DNA of 64,000 bases, from the NCBI RefSeq assembly GCF_009389715.1, contig NC_052397.1:14766129-14830128 (forward strand). Reading direction: 5' to 3'. The notes below the pieces were generated by a model, which was not told the DNA's origin, made no database searches, and saw nothing but the letters and a program-made list of their open reading frames with translations. Made by a program: the position numbers and the translations under genes. Shown here one piece after another: positions 44,098 through 56,229 of the stretch. Numbering within the stretch: position 1 is the stretch's first letter; each line of letters begins with the position of its first letter. The DNA comes from Phoenix dactylifera. Lineage: Eukaryota > Streptophyta > Magnoliopsida > Arecales > Arecaceae.

Positions 44098-45424
44098 AAA
44101 TAACTCTGAACATCTGCCAATAAAAGAAGATTTGTGCTCAGTATTCAGTTTCTTTGATCTATTCTGAACTATATCAGTAATACAAGGACAACGTAACCTA
44201 GCCCCTCCCAAGCAGCTTTTTGTTCAGCCCATTGTATTATAAAATGATGGTCTACACCCAACTCTTAGACTAGATATAGCAATCCAATGCACGCTCTTAG
44301 ACTTGATCTCTCTCCCGAGAGAAATGAGCTCCATGGTGTGGATTGACGAGATTTGTATGTTTTTGTGAGAAATTAAGAGGCCTGAATCAAGAGGCAGCAT
44401 TTCAATTTTACACATCGAAGGTCAGCATTCAGAGGGGTTTTAGTTGCTGTTTAAGCTTTCTTCGCCAATAATATATATTTTAAACTTTGTTGTGGTCAAG
44501 TACTGTTCATTGCACCCTCCTTGGTTTGCACCCACTCAGACAAGGCTGCTAGGGTGGATGATGATGTGGCACTAAGTAGGATGCATCAATGAGCTAGGGT
44601 ATGGTCATAGGCCTGCAGTTCAGTGTTTTCACCTGTCAGCAATACTTGGTGGGTTTTGAGATTTGAATATGCTTTCTGATGCACATTCCCTGCCCTGAAC
44701 AAGTCTGGATCTCAGAATTTGTTGGTTATGATGGATGCAAGTTGAGGACATCCATGATCATAGAAAGTAGAAAATTTCAGTGATCTTGAAAGAATCATCT
44801 CAATAATAATAATAATAATAATAACAGTTATTTATTTCTTTATATATGTTACTTTCTATAGCATTGGAAGTAAGATTTTCTTAAAAAACAAATAAATAAA
44901 CAAATATAAACTAACAATCCTCTTGCATTAAATGCATGTCCACAAACAATGCCCATAAAAGGGCCAATTCTTTAGTTAACTAACAAAACCAGCATTTCGA
45001 AAAGAAAAAAAAATAATTGTATTTTACATTGGGCAGTTGATTGATGTATCCAATCAACTTCCAACCCCATCATGTGCTGTTTAAAATTCCTCCATCAATA
45101 CATGCAAGCCAGTGAAGGCGAAGTTTTTTTGCATCCTTTGAAGTTCCCTAGCATTTGAACATACAACTGCCTGTCTTTGAATTCTTATATTGGAAGCATA
45201 GACATATTAAGTCATAACTGATACTCCATTCTTGCAAGAAATTTTCCGTTCAACAGAAAGAATGCTTAGTGAAGAAGAGTAAATTTACACCATTGATCCC
45301 AACACAAATTAATCCATATAAAATCTCACACTTCAGTCTGTTAAATGCTGATTACCTTTTAATTGAAATGTCATCTTACAGCAGCATACGTACGTGCAGG
45401 CATAAAAAGATAATTTTCCATCAT
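44098..45424. other. Intergenic region between the SNARE and coiled-coil genes
   Basis: An (ATA)n run lies near 44801-44823. The right end should hold the 3' UTR of the minus-strand coiled-coil gene. Nothing else is supported. Confidence 0.5.
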
Positions 45425-48400
45425 TTACCAACAGCCTTGCTGATTATCATACCATGTTTTTGTTGGTAAAATCATATCATGCTCCTCAAATGCAGGTTTT
45501 TTATACAGAGCTAGAACTACCAATACTGCGATGAGTCCTTCCATGACAAAAATACTGTAACATGCTGGTTTAGGATAAACTATCCTTGCTCCCATTCTTT
45601 TATCTTGCCCCTCTTCAGCCCCAGAAGCTTCATCTAGAAACCACTCTATCGAAGCTGTACTGGAGGTGTTTGGCTTCAGCATCTACAGGCGCTTCAATCT
45701 GGTAGTCTGATGAGTCTAGTGAAATTGTGCAATAATTACAGATGCAGCATTCATTTTCGGAAGCATTCCCCAGGTCTGTGCACCGGTGCAACCGCTGAGT
45801 TTGAGTACACAAAAACAGAAAACTATCAGCATTCAACTAACTGAGGATTTGTAGCATTGGGAAATGAAATGTTTGATCATCAGAAAAGAAAAAAAATCCA
45901 ATTTGTGCTGCATTAAGAACACCAATCTAATAACTCAACAGCAATATTTCAAGAACAATAAAGGCTCTCCTAATAATAGAAAGGAAATATTTTGTACTCA
46001 TTTCCATCCAGATGCTGCCTTGCAATTTTCTTATGCATTCTGGTTTCTGATGTAGAAAGCTATCACAGAAGTTTATTTACTGGAATATCATAAGAAATAA
46101 AATCTTGCAATATTAGGAATATTTGTTTAATTAGCTATATTGGCCATGCGACTTAGTGTTTTGAAGACAAAAATTTATTGCAGCCTGAATCAAAATAAGG
46201 AATATCAAATGATTCAACAACCATTTGACTAACGGTGCAAACAAGCTGAGCCAGGCCAAGTACCTGGCTGCTCAAGCGAGACTCTGGGTTGCTCGAGCTA
46301 GACTCAGTATAAACCTGGTTGCTCGAGCTCGACTCAAGCTCAAGCCAAGCATTGCTTCAGTTGTTCGAGTTCGGCATGCATAAGCTCTGAAATGAGCTTT
46401 TGTTGAACCGAGCCAAGTTTCCCCACGGTTTTGTAATCCAGCTCATGTTCAGGCTCATCTTGTTTACAAATAAAGCTCTAAAGAAGTGTTTGTGCGTGGC
46501 TCATTTACTAACTCAGCCAAGCCTGAATAAGCTTTCGCCAAGCCCTTGAGCTGCCTATGTGCAGCTCGGATAGTATGCAGCCCTACATTCCACTAAACAA
46601 GAAAGCTATAATATTCATTCATGGGTTGGCATAACTCAGGATAGTTTGATTTAAAAGTTAGTGATTATGCCTCAATCATTTTTATAGTAAAGTTTACCGT
46701 ATATGGCTGACATGACCAAGGCATCCTCATAAAGATTAAAGCAATCAACACCACTCATCACAACAGAGCAATTCACTATTTCACTCAACATGTCCATATA
46801 TAATTTACCTGTTCAACAAAGAATACAAGCATCACTAGCCCTGAATCATGTGCACTCTCTGCAAAATAATAGCTCAGATAAAGAAGACACGTAAACATAT
46901 TCTTGAAAGTGCACGTTTATTTTGACTTCCCTTTTTCGTCAGAGTTCAGATTCTCTGCTGCACTTCTTTTAAAACTAAAGTAAAATTTCAAAACAAACAA
47001 CTTTTATTGGAACTGAACACTTTAGAATGGTTTGCAATTGCTCTCAGAGAATCAATTAAAATGACAGGAATTCCATGCAAGGAAGTCCTAAAGTCAGTAC
47101 ATTATGCATTAAGTGGTTTAGTTGCCTTTCTGTACGGATTTCATGGGAGAAGGTGAAAAGGATCTTTTCTACATCCATAGTACTTGTACTAACCATACTA
47201 CATAAGCTAACAGGGAAGGACCTCCTCTAAAAGTGGGGCTTGCAAAAGCAGTTTGTCCATCTATTAAATTGAAAGAAAACTTGGGCCTCCGGCAAGCTAA
47301 TTTGTAGTTTTTCCTTCTTTGCTCCTAGTTATGTTTTTCACCTACCAATGCGGCATCAAGAATTTTGTCATGTGACTTAAGTGATGGAGTAGATGCCCAG
47401 TAAATTCACAAGCCAGATATATGCATTTAAATGGGGGACCATACCGTCATATCAGGATACCACATGGATGTGAACTGTACACATGCATGGCCCATATCCG
47501 ATACATGATCATATTGGATATAGGCCAGATGTATACATTTAGACCATGTACCCTTATAACAGGACACCACGATGAAGTGAAGTGTGTACATACATGGTCC
47601 ATGTCAAATACAATTCACGAACACAAACATGCACAAGCTTTTAAGCCCTGAAAAGATCCCCTCATCCATCCTTTCCTCTCTTAGACGCAGACACAAACCG
47701 AAACATTAAGGCAGATCATAACATGTTTTCTGTAAAAGGATTAAACGGTGCAAAGAAGATAGTGAACCATCCAACAGGGAGGTACAGATTGGGATATAAG
47801 TAATTAACAAGGGTATACTGACAAATGATCACATAATGGTGAAGGAATGATGCACCGCATGGCATGTTCCAGTATATAAAAAATGCAGCTGAAGCTCTTT
47901 AACTACAATTATGCAAAGCTGCTACCAAAACAAGAGTGACTTCGGTGGCAGTCGATAAGAACCAAATTATAAGATAATGGCAAGCAGGTAGAAGCACAGG
48001 GTGTGGATTCCTACTCTAGAAGTTTCGGCATTCAGTTCAGACAATAGAAATAAACCTAGGTGAAGATGTAACTTACTGTGTAATGTCTAAACAACCAGGA
48101 ATTAAACTTTGATCAAAAGGTATAGAAATAAATGACAAAGTTATCTCTTTTCAAAACATACTGAATCAGTACTTACGCATGTGAAACTTTATACTACATT
48201 AACTATCCGATCAGACTTGTTTTAATGATTTACTGGCAAGCAGTGATAACATCGACAAGCAGTTGCTTTCATGTTTTTATTCTGAGTTTCTGACCCAATA
48301 AAATGGTTATTGGAGCAAACATTTCATTTATCTTACAAGATAATGTCATTCGTACATATCTATAGATAGACTTAAAAAGGTTATGGTAACACAGTAGTTG

Positions 48401-51400
48401 GTAAATTCTGTTTTAAGGAGAAATAATATGCACGAGAGTAACTGAATATATATACCTCCAATGCATTCTTTAATTTCCTAACCTCCATGGATTGCCTTTC
48501 AGCTTGTTCCTGTACTTCCTGAAAATACCTAAGGGCCACAGTAGATTTCTTCTGCTCCTGTACCTGGTACACCCATAACAGAAGAAATTATGACATTTTA
48601 GAGATACGTAGCTTATCACAAGGATTCCAGAAATAGTCTATATCAAATGGCCACATGTCATCTATTTAGACATTGATGTTTTCATAAGTTTCCTAGTCAA
48701 TTAATCAACTTGACCATTTTTTACGCTAGTCCAGATTCAGAATTAAAAAACAGACAGCAGCAACCGGACCAACTTTCAAGTCAATCAGCCAGATTTGTAG
48801 CATCGTATCACATACCTGTGCCTCTAAATCCTTAATCCGCTGAATAGATGCTTGTTCAATGCAAGCTCGACGTTTGCATTCTTCTTCAAGCATGCCCATT
48901 ATTTGGTACCTTAGTTCAGCCATTGCTTGAGTAAGGTCTTCTGCTTCTTCCTTTGCCTTTCGCTTTTCTTCTCTAAGCTCTTCCTAGCATGGCAAGATAA
49001 AGTACATTTGAAAATGAACTGTGATTTCAGATATCAGCAAAACTATGATCCACTATCAGACCTTGAGCTGCTTTACTAGTAGTTCAGATTCACGGATCTG
49101 ATTTGCCATCTTCTCTATCTCATCCTTTACATGTTCATCAGAAGATGCTACAGCAACAGATTTTGAAAGGAATCGGCCTAAAAATTCCTCACAAGTGCTT
49201 CAGAAATAGCATTGATTATTACTACTAGGAGTTTAAGGACAGAAAACAAGGGTCAATGTCAACATGCATTTCTTGATAAGGAAACTGTAACACATATTTA
49301 TGAGATAAAAGTATATATAATAGGAAATGAAAACAAATAGATGTCAGAACCACAATGAGATAAAAGTGAAGCATGTAGAAAAGCGAGTTATAATTAAGTA
49401 TGAGCACAAATATCATATAGCAGTGCAGGCTACCAGACAGCCATTTATAAAATATTAGGTGGAATTTTGCAATCACTGTCCAACACCCATCCAATCTTGA
49501 CAAGATGTATGTTACTAAGATTTTCAATAAAATGAAACAGTTGCATCATATGTATAGAAGAGGACAAAATCTGTGACTTAGAAAATGTGAATCACATCCG
49601 ACACCTATTGCATTAGTGCATTCATGAACTTCATGAGCATAAAAGATTAACACCAACCATGTTTATCAATGAAATATAAGATTCTCCCAAAGATGCATCA
49701 GCAAATCAACAAGCACATGCATGTGAGAACATCACAATTACCAAACAACTACATCAGGTCGAGTCATGAAAATATATTCATGAGTTTGAGACACCATTCT
49801 CCAACTGTGAGTGACAACTCTGGGTTTCCTAATGACTGGTTATGTCTCAAGGCAGTCTTTTTACCTTTTTTCTTAAGAAAAAACAGAGTGCAAACCAATA
49901 TATACCCATGGATGTTACTTGTAGTCATTTCTGATGATGACATGAGTTAATTTCTTGGTAACATCCCCCTTCAAATCTTAAACATTTAACAGCAATCAAA
50001 GCTTAATGTTGAAAATGATGTCACGGAGACTAGTGACAAATTTGTTCTGTTTTGTGTAAGAGCATGGGCTTGAGAGTGATTTCGACTGTGAAAGATGGAA
50101 AACAATCACCTAGACATATAAGAACACACAAAATCATGAAGTCAGTGCAAATCAGGGCGGAACTAGAGGAGAATCAAGTGCAAGCTGCAACTTTTTCTCC
50201 ATTCAACACCCAAGAGCTAATGTAGTTCGGAATCATTGGTAGTTTGTCTGTACAGGCACATGCTTTCCTAAGCTCTTTGCAAGATACACATAATCAATCG
50301 GTTATTCACTGAAGTGTATAAACTTACTATCACCTGTTATATTATCTTCTTCTACTCTCCTCACTTTTTAACTCATCAAAATGTTGGTACCCGGCTCCAG
50401 GCAGCTACCTGAAGCAACTTCAGTACTTTACTAATGCAGCAATAGAAATACAGTAGCTTTGGAAAAATAATGAAAACATTTATCATGTATCTTCATGGTG
50501 ATTTATGAGGTTCCAAAATATCATCGGACAAAATAGGTGTTGAGTTGGAAGTTATAGCACGCTAGAGATATTTTATGAAACAAATTGATGCTAAAATGAG
50601 AAAATGAATAACAAATAATATAAAACGGAAAATAAGTAAAAGCAGTTGCAATCTTACCACATTTCTTTTGGTAAAGGGAGCTCTTTCCTTGTATGAAGCA
50701 GTAAGGCCTGGGTAGATTCATAACGAATATGGATACCCATTTTGTTACAGTGTTCCAGCCATTTCTGAAGTTGCTCTTCAACTTTATGAAAACATTCTTT
50801 AGTATTTCTCTCGGACAACTGTATCTTCTCTTGCAGTTTTTTATTCTCATTTTCCAAATGGCAAATCACCTGTTGCGCCTCTTGAAACCGGAATTGTAGT
50901 TCTTCCAATTGTGAGTTCATCATATCTTTTTCCTGATCAGCTTGTTGGCAAAAGCTCTCTGCCTCAAGGCATCTCTGCTCTAAAGCAGTTATATCAAGTT
51001 TTAAACTCTCAATTTCACATTGTGAATCCAAAATTGCTGTATCAAGTGTCTCTATATGCAAAGCGGACTTCTTCAACTTTTCTTCTCTGCATTTTAATTC
51101 CCGCAACAAAATCAGGCGTTGAGAATCAGATTGCACTAGTTGCTCGCCTAACGATCTTAACCTTTCATTTAGCTTGTTAACTTCTGCAAGCTTCAATTCA
51201 AGGCTATGTACATGTTCACCCATAAAATTTGCCTCAACATCCCGCAGATTTAGTTGATCCTGCAAATATTCTGTACGGCAGCCAGTTAATGCTACAAAAG
51301 AAGGGATTTAATGCAATAAAAAGAAATTCTAGGACAAATTATCCTCAAAATTTTGCTGAAGTATGTTTACTATGAGGGCCCCATTTTGAAGCTAAAAAGG

Positions 51401-53240
51401 TAACAGTAAGATCTTCTGCATGCTAACATAATTTAATTCCTGAAAGAGATAAGTTTCTATGAGGGTATGTGTTGATGACTTGTTACAAATGCAAGGTAAT
51501 GTTAGTACAGCTACCTATCTCTTGACAGCAATTCATCAACTCTCTTTCCAATTTCTGGATGCGTGTACTATCACTAAGGCACGCCTCGGATGCTGCATTT
51601 GCAACTGTCTCCAATCTCTGAATCAACAAAATATTAAAATAAAAGAATAAGCAATCTATTTGACAGAAACTTTTTACAATCCTACAACCAATAATGTACA
51701 TTAGATAAATTCTAAAGAAAACTGATGTCATTTCCAAGCTTTTGATACAGCCAAAGCTGAGCTAAGATTCCTGAATTATCAATGTTCACTTTACAATCAA
51801 AATTCACACAAATTATTGGTAAAAGTTCTTCCAACCATTCAGAATTGGTTTCTTGCAGTTTGTCACCTACCAGATATGCACTAAAACCAGCCTACTAAAA
51901 GAACCAAAACATTGCCCAAATTGTTTGTTTTGACTTAAAAAAAATGTCCATCAATAGCACCACAGATTGAGAATTATCAAAAAGTCTATATGAGCCTTGG
52001 AGGTTGAGCTCATATAAGTAATGTAAATTGATAAGATAGGACCACGTTACAATAGGTGAGGTGCAAATATACCTAAGCACCTAGGTGGGTTTGGTGAATC
52101 ATTCGGATCACCTTCTTCTTTCTGCTTTCCTACTTTATGACAAGCTTTGTATTGTGCAGGACTTTACAAGAGTTTCATGATTCATCTTTTTACTCCATCC
52201 ACTATCGGTTATGAGGGAAGAGAATGAGAGTTTTTCATTTTTGTCATTCTGTTATTTGAGTCCGAAAGCAGCATCTCAAATTCTTGGAGAGTCAATCCTA
52301 TTTTAGAGCTCTACTGCTGAATCTGTGAGCCTTCTTTGTATCTAATTGACTGATTCAATGAAGAGCTCTAGTCTCGTACACAGCTAACATGCATCAATGA
52401 AGCTATCACACTTCCTTTATTTACTCTTCTTTGTATCTTATTGACTGATTCATGTTTCCTCATATATTGCAGACTAAGAAAAAAAATATCACTGCAGAGC
52501 ATAACATTTTTGAACTTTTGCATAGAAAGACCACCATCGATTCATGCCACATTGATAATATTATTCATAATGGTCCACAAAAAACTTTGATGGATAACTT
52601 GTCTGAGGTCTTGAGGTTTACCTCTGTATACACTGATCCTCTTCGTAAGAACTTAACATCTGTGGCATAGCCATTATTAGAACTGCTAGACATCTGCAGG
52701 AAATCACACAGGATAGAAATCAATAAAAAACAGCCAAACATTAATTTTAACTTAGTTCTGAGCAATGTTTAACTTTCATCTTCAAAGTCTAGAACAAAAA
52801 CTTGAATGAATTATTCAAAAACCAAGTGCTCATTGAACAAAATGACCTAAAGAATGGGATATTAACTATGAGCAATTTCTAGTTGTGGACCCAAATGCAC
52901 CAACCATTAAGATTGATCAAACAATTGAATCAGGTAATTCCTTTTCTTTCCATCAATAACTTCCTACATTAGCTTAAAATGGAGACGAAATACATAATCA
53001 AAAATAGGGAAAGACAAGCAAAAAGAAAGATTAATCACAGAATGTTTGATTTTTTTACACATATCAACAAGACCCCAGTGCCCAAATAACAATTGGAAAC
53101 GGAAAATCAAAAAAAAAAGAAACCAAAGGCGAAATCTTTGTCTGTAATAAACTGATATCCAACATAAACTAGCAAAAATCAAGTGCCGAAATAACAATTG
53201 GAGGCAGAATTTTAAAACAAAACCACTTGCCTACGTGCAT
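45425..53240 (-). CDS. Coiled-coil protein with C-terminal membrane segment, about 492 aa
   Basis: Minus-strand coding exons: 53240-53235, 52693-52622, 51617-51515, 51291-50658, 49197-49062, 48983-48816, 48557-48456, 45682-45425, with consistent phases and GT-AG sites; stop TAA 45425-45427. The first in-frame ATG (53240-53238) gives Met-His-Met-Ser; the next ATG is the first codon of the second exon. Heptad-rich coiled coil fills most of residues 25-400 (KLAEVNKLNERLRSLGEQLV, SLKLDITALEQRCLEAESF, LQFRFQEAQQVICHLENENK). The last exon adds FLDEASGAEEG and a hydrophobic segment (SIFVMEGLIAVLVVLALY, about residues 445-467), suggesting membrane anchoring near the C-terminus. From memory it matches plant proteins labelled myosin heavy chain-related that neighbour SNAP genes in Arabidopsis. 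It only loosely resembles WIT proteins. Function is unknown; a tethering or scaffold role is inference. The long last intron could hide further exons. Confidence 0.78.
46230..46585. mobile_element. hAT-type MITE relic in the last intron of the coiled-coil gene
   Basis: The left end TAACGGTGCAAACAAGCTGAGC and the complement of the right end (TAGGGCTGCATACTATCCGAGC) form diverged inverted ends. The interior is rich in GAGCTCGAGC/AGCTCGACTC words. Flanking octamers CATTTGAC (46222-46229) and CATTCCAC (46586-46593) match at six of eight positions, consistent with a decayed hAT target duplication. Confidence 0.6.
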
Positions 53241-53250
53241 GAAAATCCTC

Positions 53251-53453
53251 TCAATCTCTGCAAAATATCCCGATCACAGCCTGCAGCATCCGATACAACG
53301 AAAAATCTAAAGATACCAGAGCCGAAGACAACGCTCAACGAGAATATGCATAGAAATTTCAAGAAGAAAAATGCCAAGAGCGACCGTGGATTGAATCAGA
53401 TGAAGAAAACCAAATAAGGAGAACTCCAATTACAAGTGGGAGAGGAGTCGCAT
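53251..53453 (-). promoter_or_regulatory. Three uORFs in the leader of the coiled-coil gene
   Basis: Minus-strand ATGs at 53453, 53351 and 53289 open short frames ending at 53430, 53307 and 53251 (7, 14 and 12 codons plus stop), all before the main ATG at 53240. They may reduce main-ORF translation if the transcript starts upstream of 53453. The start site is not known. Confidence 0.5.
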
Positions 53454-53889
53454 CGAATTTGCCAACAAGCGAATTAGATGGTCGGAATTTAGAAAGTGAA
53501 AGCTATTAGACAGATTTGTTTGGGGATTGGGGTTTCTCTGGGAATGGGTTAAATTCGAAAGTCGGTTTTGGATTTCTTTTGAGAAGGGTAACGTTTCAGC
53601 CCTAATAAAGGCGGCCGGGAGGTGACCGCACCGCGAGGTCGTGGAATCTTTTAAGCGGTATGATTTGTGGTTTTCAAGGAATCTATAAAATCTGTGAACC
53701 GCGGATGTACCAAAAAAAAAAAAAAAGGAATCTACAAAGTCTGCTTACCTATTTCATTTCTCTTCGGATTTAAAAAAAAGAGAGCTAAAATCGGCATAAA
53801 AGTTCGAAGTCGATGTGTAATTATTCAAATCTGATCTATCACTGATAACCTATGCTATATATATATATATATATTATACTACAAGGAAT
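53454..53889. other. Promoter region of the coiled-coil gene
   Basis: This is the 5' flank of the minus-strand gene. It contains an A-run near 53710 and a (TA)n run at about 53851-53874. No other gene is visible. Confidence 0.5.
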
Positions 53890-54630
53890 GGCTTACAAAT
53901 TTTTAGTGCGAATACATCCAAAAAAAATCAAAAAATAATAAGTCTCAAAGTGCTCTAGGCAATTCTCTCTCATCAATCCAGAGAATTTTTTCTAAAGTGA
54001 TTTGCCACATATACGAGGCCACCCAATCCGCAGCTCCATTGGTCTCTCTGTAGACATGTTTCGTCCCCCACTATGGCCCAAATATCGTGAAGTAGTGGAT
54101 GGCAGCCACTATGCCACTGGTGCACCCTTGGATCTAGCCAATCACCGTAGCCGAGTCACGAACAAGATTGCGTTGGCCTGTAGTACACGCTAGGCATGAT
54201 ACAGACGGGCCCAAGCTGTCCTCAACTTTGCCTCAGGAACAAAAATATCAAAGATCTGCCACCCACTAGCTGTAACCATTCTAGAGTCCAAGCCTCTGAT
54301 TTCTGTACCACTCCTTCTGCCACCATTTAGCATATATCAGTCAAAGTTAATCTTGGGGAAACTCAAGAGCGAGGGCTCTCATGTGATAAATACTGTCCTT
54401 AGTGCTACAAAAGCAGATGTAGAACCTAGATACCTCGAGCTGTCAAAGGCCTATCTGATGGATCTGCATAAATAATCTTCGCTGCCTCTATACAGGCCCG
54501 CTCTATAACAAACCTAAATATAGGACTGCTCTTTCCAAATATTTAGACGTTCCTGGTCAGCCAAATATGGTAAGCAATATAAGTCATCGCAATAGCCAAC
54601 GTGTTCTATATCCGAAAAAACTAAGCCAAG
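53890..54630 (-). mobile_element. Degraded 5'-truncated LINE copy (zf-RVT/RNase H end)
   Basis: The minus strand in mixed frames gives YIAYHIWLTRN, DRPLTA, DSATVIG, YRETNGAADWVASYMW and then GATTTTTTTTGGATGTATTCGC. These are collinear with the full-length LINE's IWLARNARTFGE, DRPLTAWD, GDSATVI, REANGAADWVAAYV and 3' UTR. Many stops and frameshifts make it older than the copy at 29014. Ends are approximate. Confidence 0.7.
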
Positions 54631-56229
54631 CTAATATATGGACAAGAAAAATTATAATTGCCGAATTATAATTTATAAAATAATGACAATAATGCTATGG
54701 TAAGTGGTACTCCTCCTCACGGTTTTCAGGTTGAGAAATTAGTGCGGAAACAATATGAGAAATGAGTACACTTCAAGAAATGAAAAACATCTATATAAAA
54801 TTATAAAATTTATTTATATATTTAATACAGGAAATAAGAATATATCTTAAACACATTAATATAATACTAAAATCTCCCAGCTCATTGCCTAGAAAGAGGG
54901 GCTAAAAAATTTCTCCTTCTGTCACACTAAATATTAATAGATAGTAGATTGCTTTTAATCAAAAGAAAAAGATTTACAAGATTTTTAATTGAAGAAAGAA
55001 ACTTGAACAATGAGAGTTCTGCATGAAAAATATTCATATGGACAAAATCCAAATAAAGTTTTTCCTTTTTAATTTCTACTAGTAGTGGTACCAAGGTGCT
55101 GGCTTCTTGAGGAGAAACTGATTTGGTAGTTTGAGAATGCATTGCTTAAGCTCATTTTTTAATTTGGTTTCCCGAGTAACCCCTATTTTAGTAGGAAACG
55201 TGTTATTTTGGTATCTATAAATGTAATGCTACTTGGATAGGTTAACTTAGAGCCTAAACCAAATTTGGGGCTATTTTACTTGGATTCAAGCAAACCAATA
55301 TGAATCCTATGACCATCCTATCTCGCTCTCTCCTTGTGAGGTTGTTCAATCTCTTCATAAATCCTAGCTAGTTTGATAGTTTGAGATCCTAAATCTAAAT
55401 TTCACTACCAATAAATTGTTTGCAGTATGATGAGCAATTCCAGTGAGGAGTTCAATTGCTATTACACTGGGGAGTTCAATTGAGGAGGACCCAACAAGCA
55501 GTTGTTCCAACCATGTATTAGATGGATTCAGCATGCAAGCTGTTTCTAACCTGCTGCATGGGTCCACTCGGACAAATCATGTCACCAACTTGCACTGCTT
55601 GCCTTACTTGCACAAATGACGATTTATTTTCATACAAGCGTAATGTGGTTTGAAACTAGAGAAGAAATTAAAGCAGATCCGCCACCAGAGCAATGGAAAA
55701 ACTTAAATCGCAAACATCACAACTACACCATTGATCTCAAATAATCAAGAATGAAACAAACCAATTCTCTCAATTTGGGCATTTGATATCTATAGGCAGG
55801 AGCAACTGTGAAATACTCCCCTTCTCATCATGCAACAATAGCAAGGGACTAACATGATATGAAACATAAGCACAAATTAGTAACATCGGTATCCTACAAA
55901 AAGGGTTAATGTTCTATCTACAAACTTTACCATCTAGAAGAGATCCATACTCAATTCCTTTTAAGGCCAACAGGAATATAAAAAAAGATATAACTTAAAG
56001 TTAATTTAACATAAAACAAACACATAAGCTGAGATTTGATTCCCGGTATTATCCCAGGCACTGAGCTGAGCAAGAAGAAATATATGGTAGAGAAAAGCTG
56101 AACAAAGTTAATACCAGGAAATGATGGACAAATCTAAGCTCAAATAACATACAGGTAGTTGGCTTCTCATCATTGTAACAATATATAAAGAGAGCACAAA
56201 AGTAATGTTTAAACTTTAAACCATCCATG
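54631..56229. other. Intergenic region downstream of the zinc-finger gene
   Basis: AT-rich, with no supported gene. The 3' UTR of the minus-strand zinc-finger gene should lie at the right-hand end. Confidence 0.5.

Noticed and set aside
45425-53240. Naming the coiled-coil gene WIT1/WIT2
   Set aside because: It shares only coiled coil and a C-terminal hydrophobic segment. Length and N-terminus do not match what I recall of WIT proteins.
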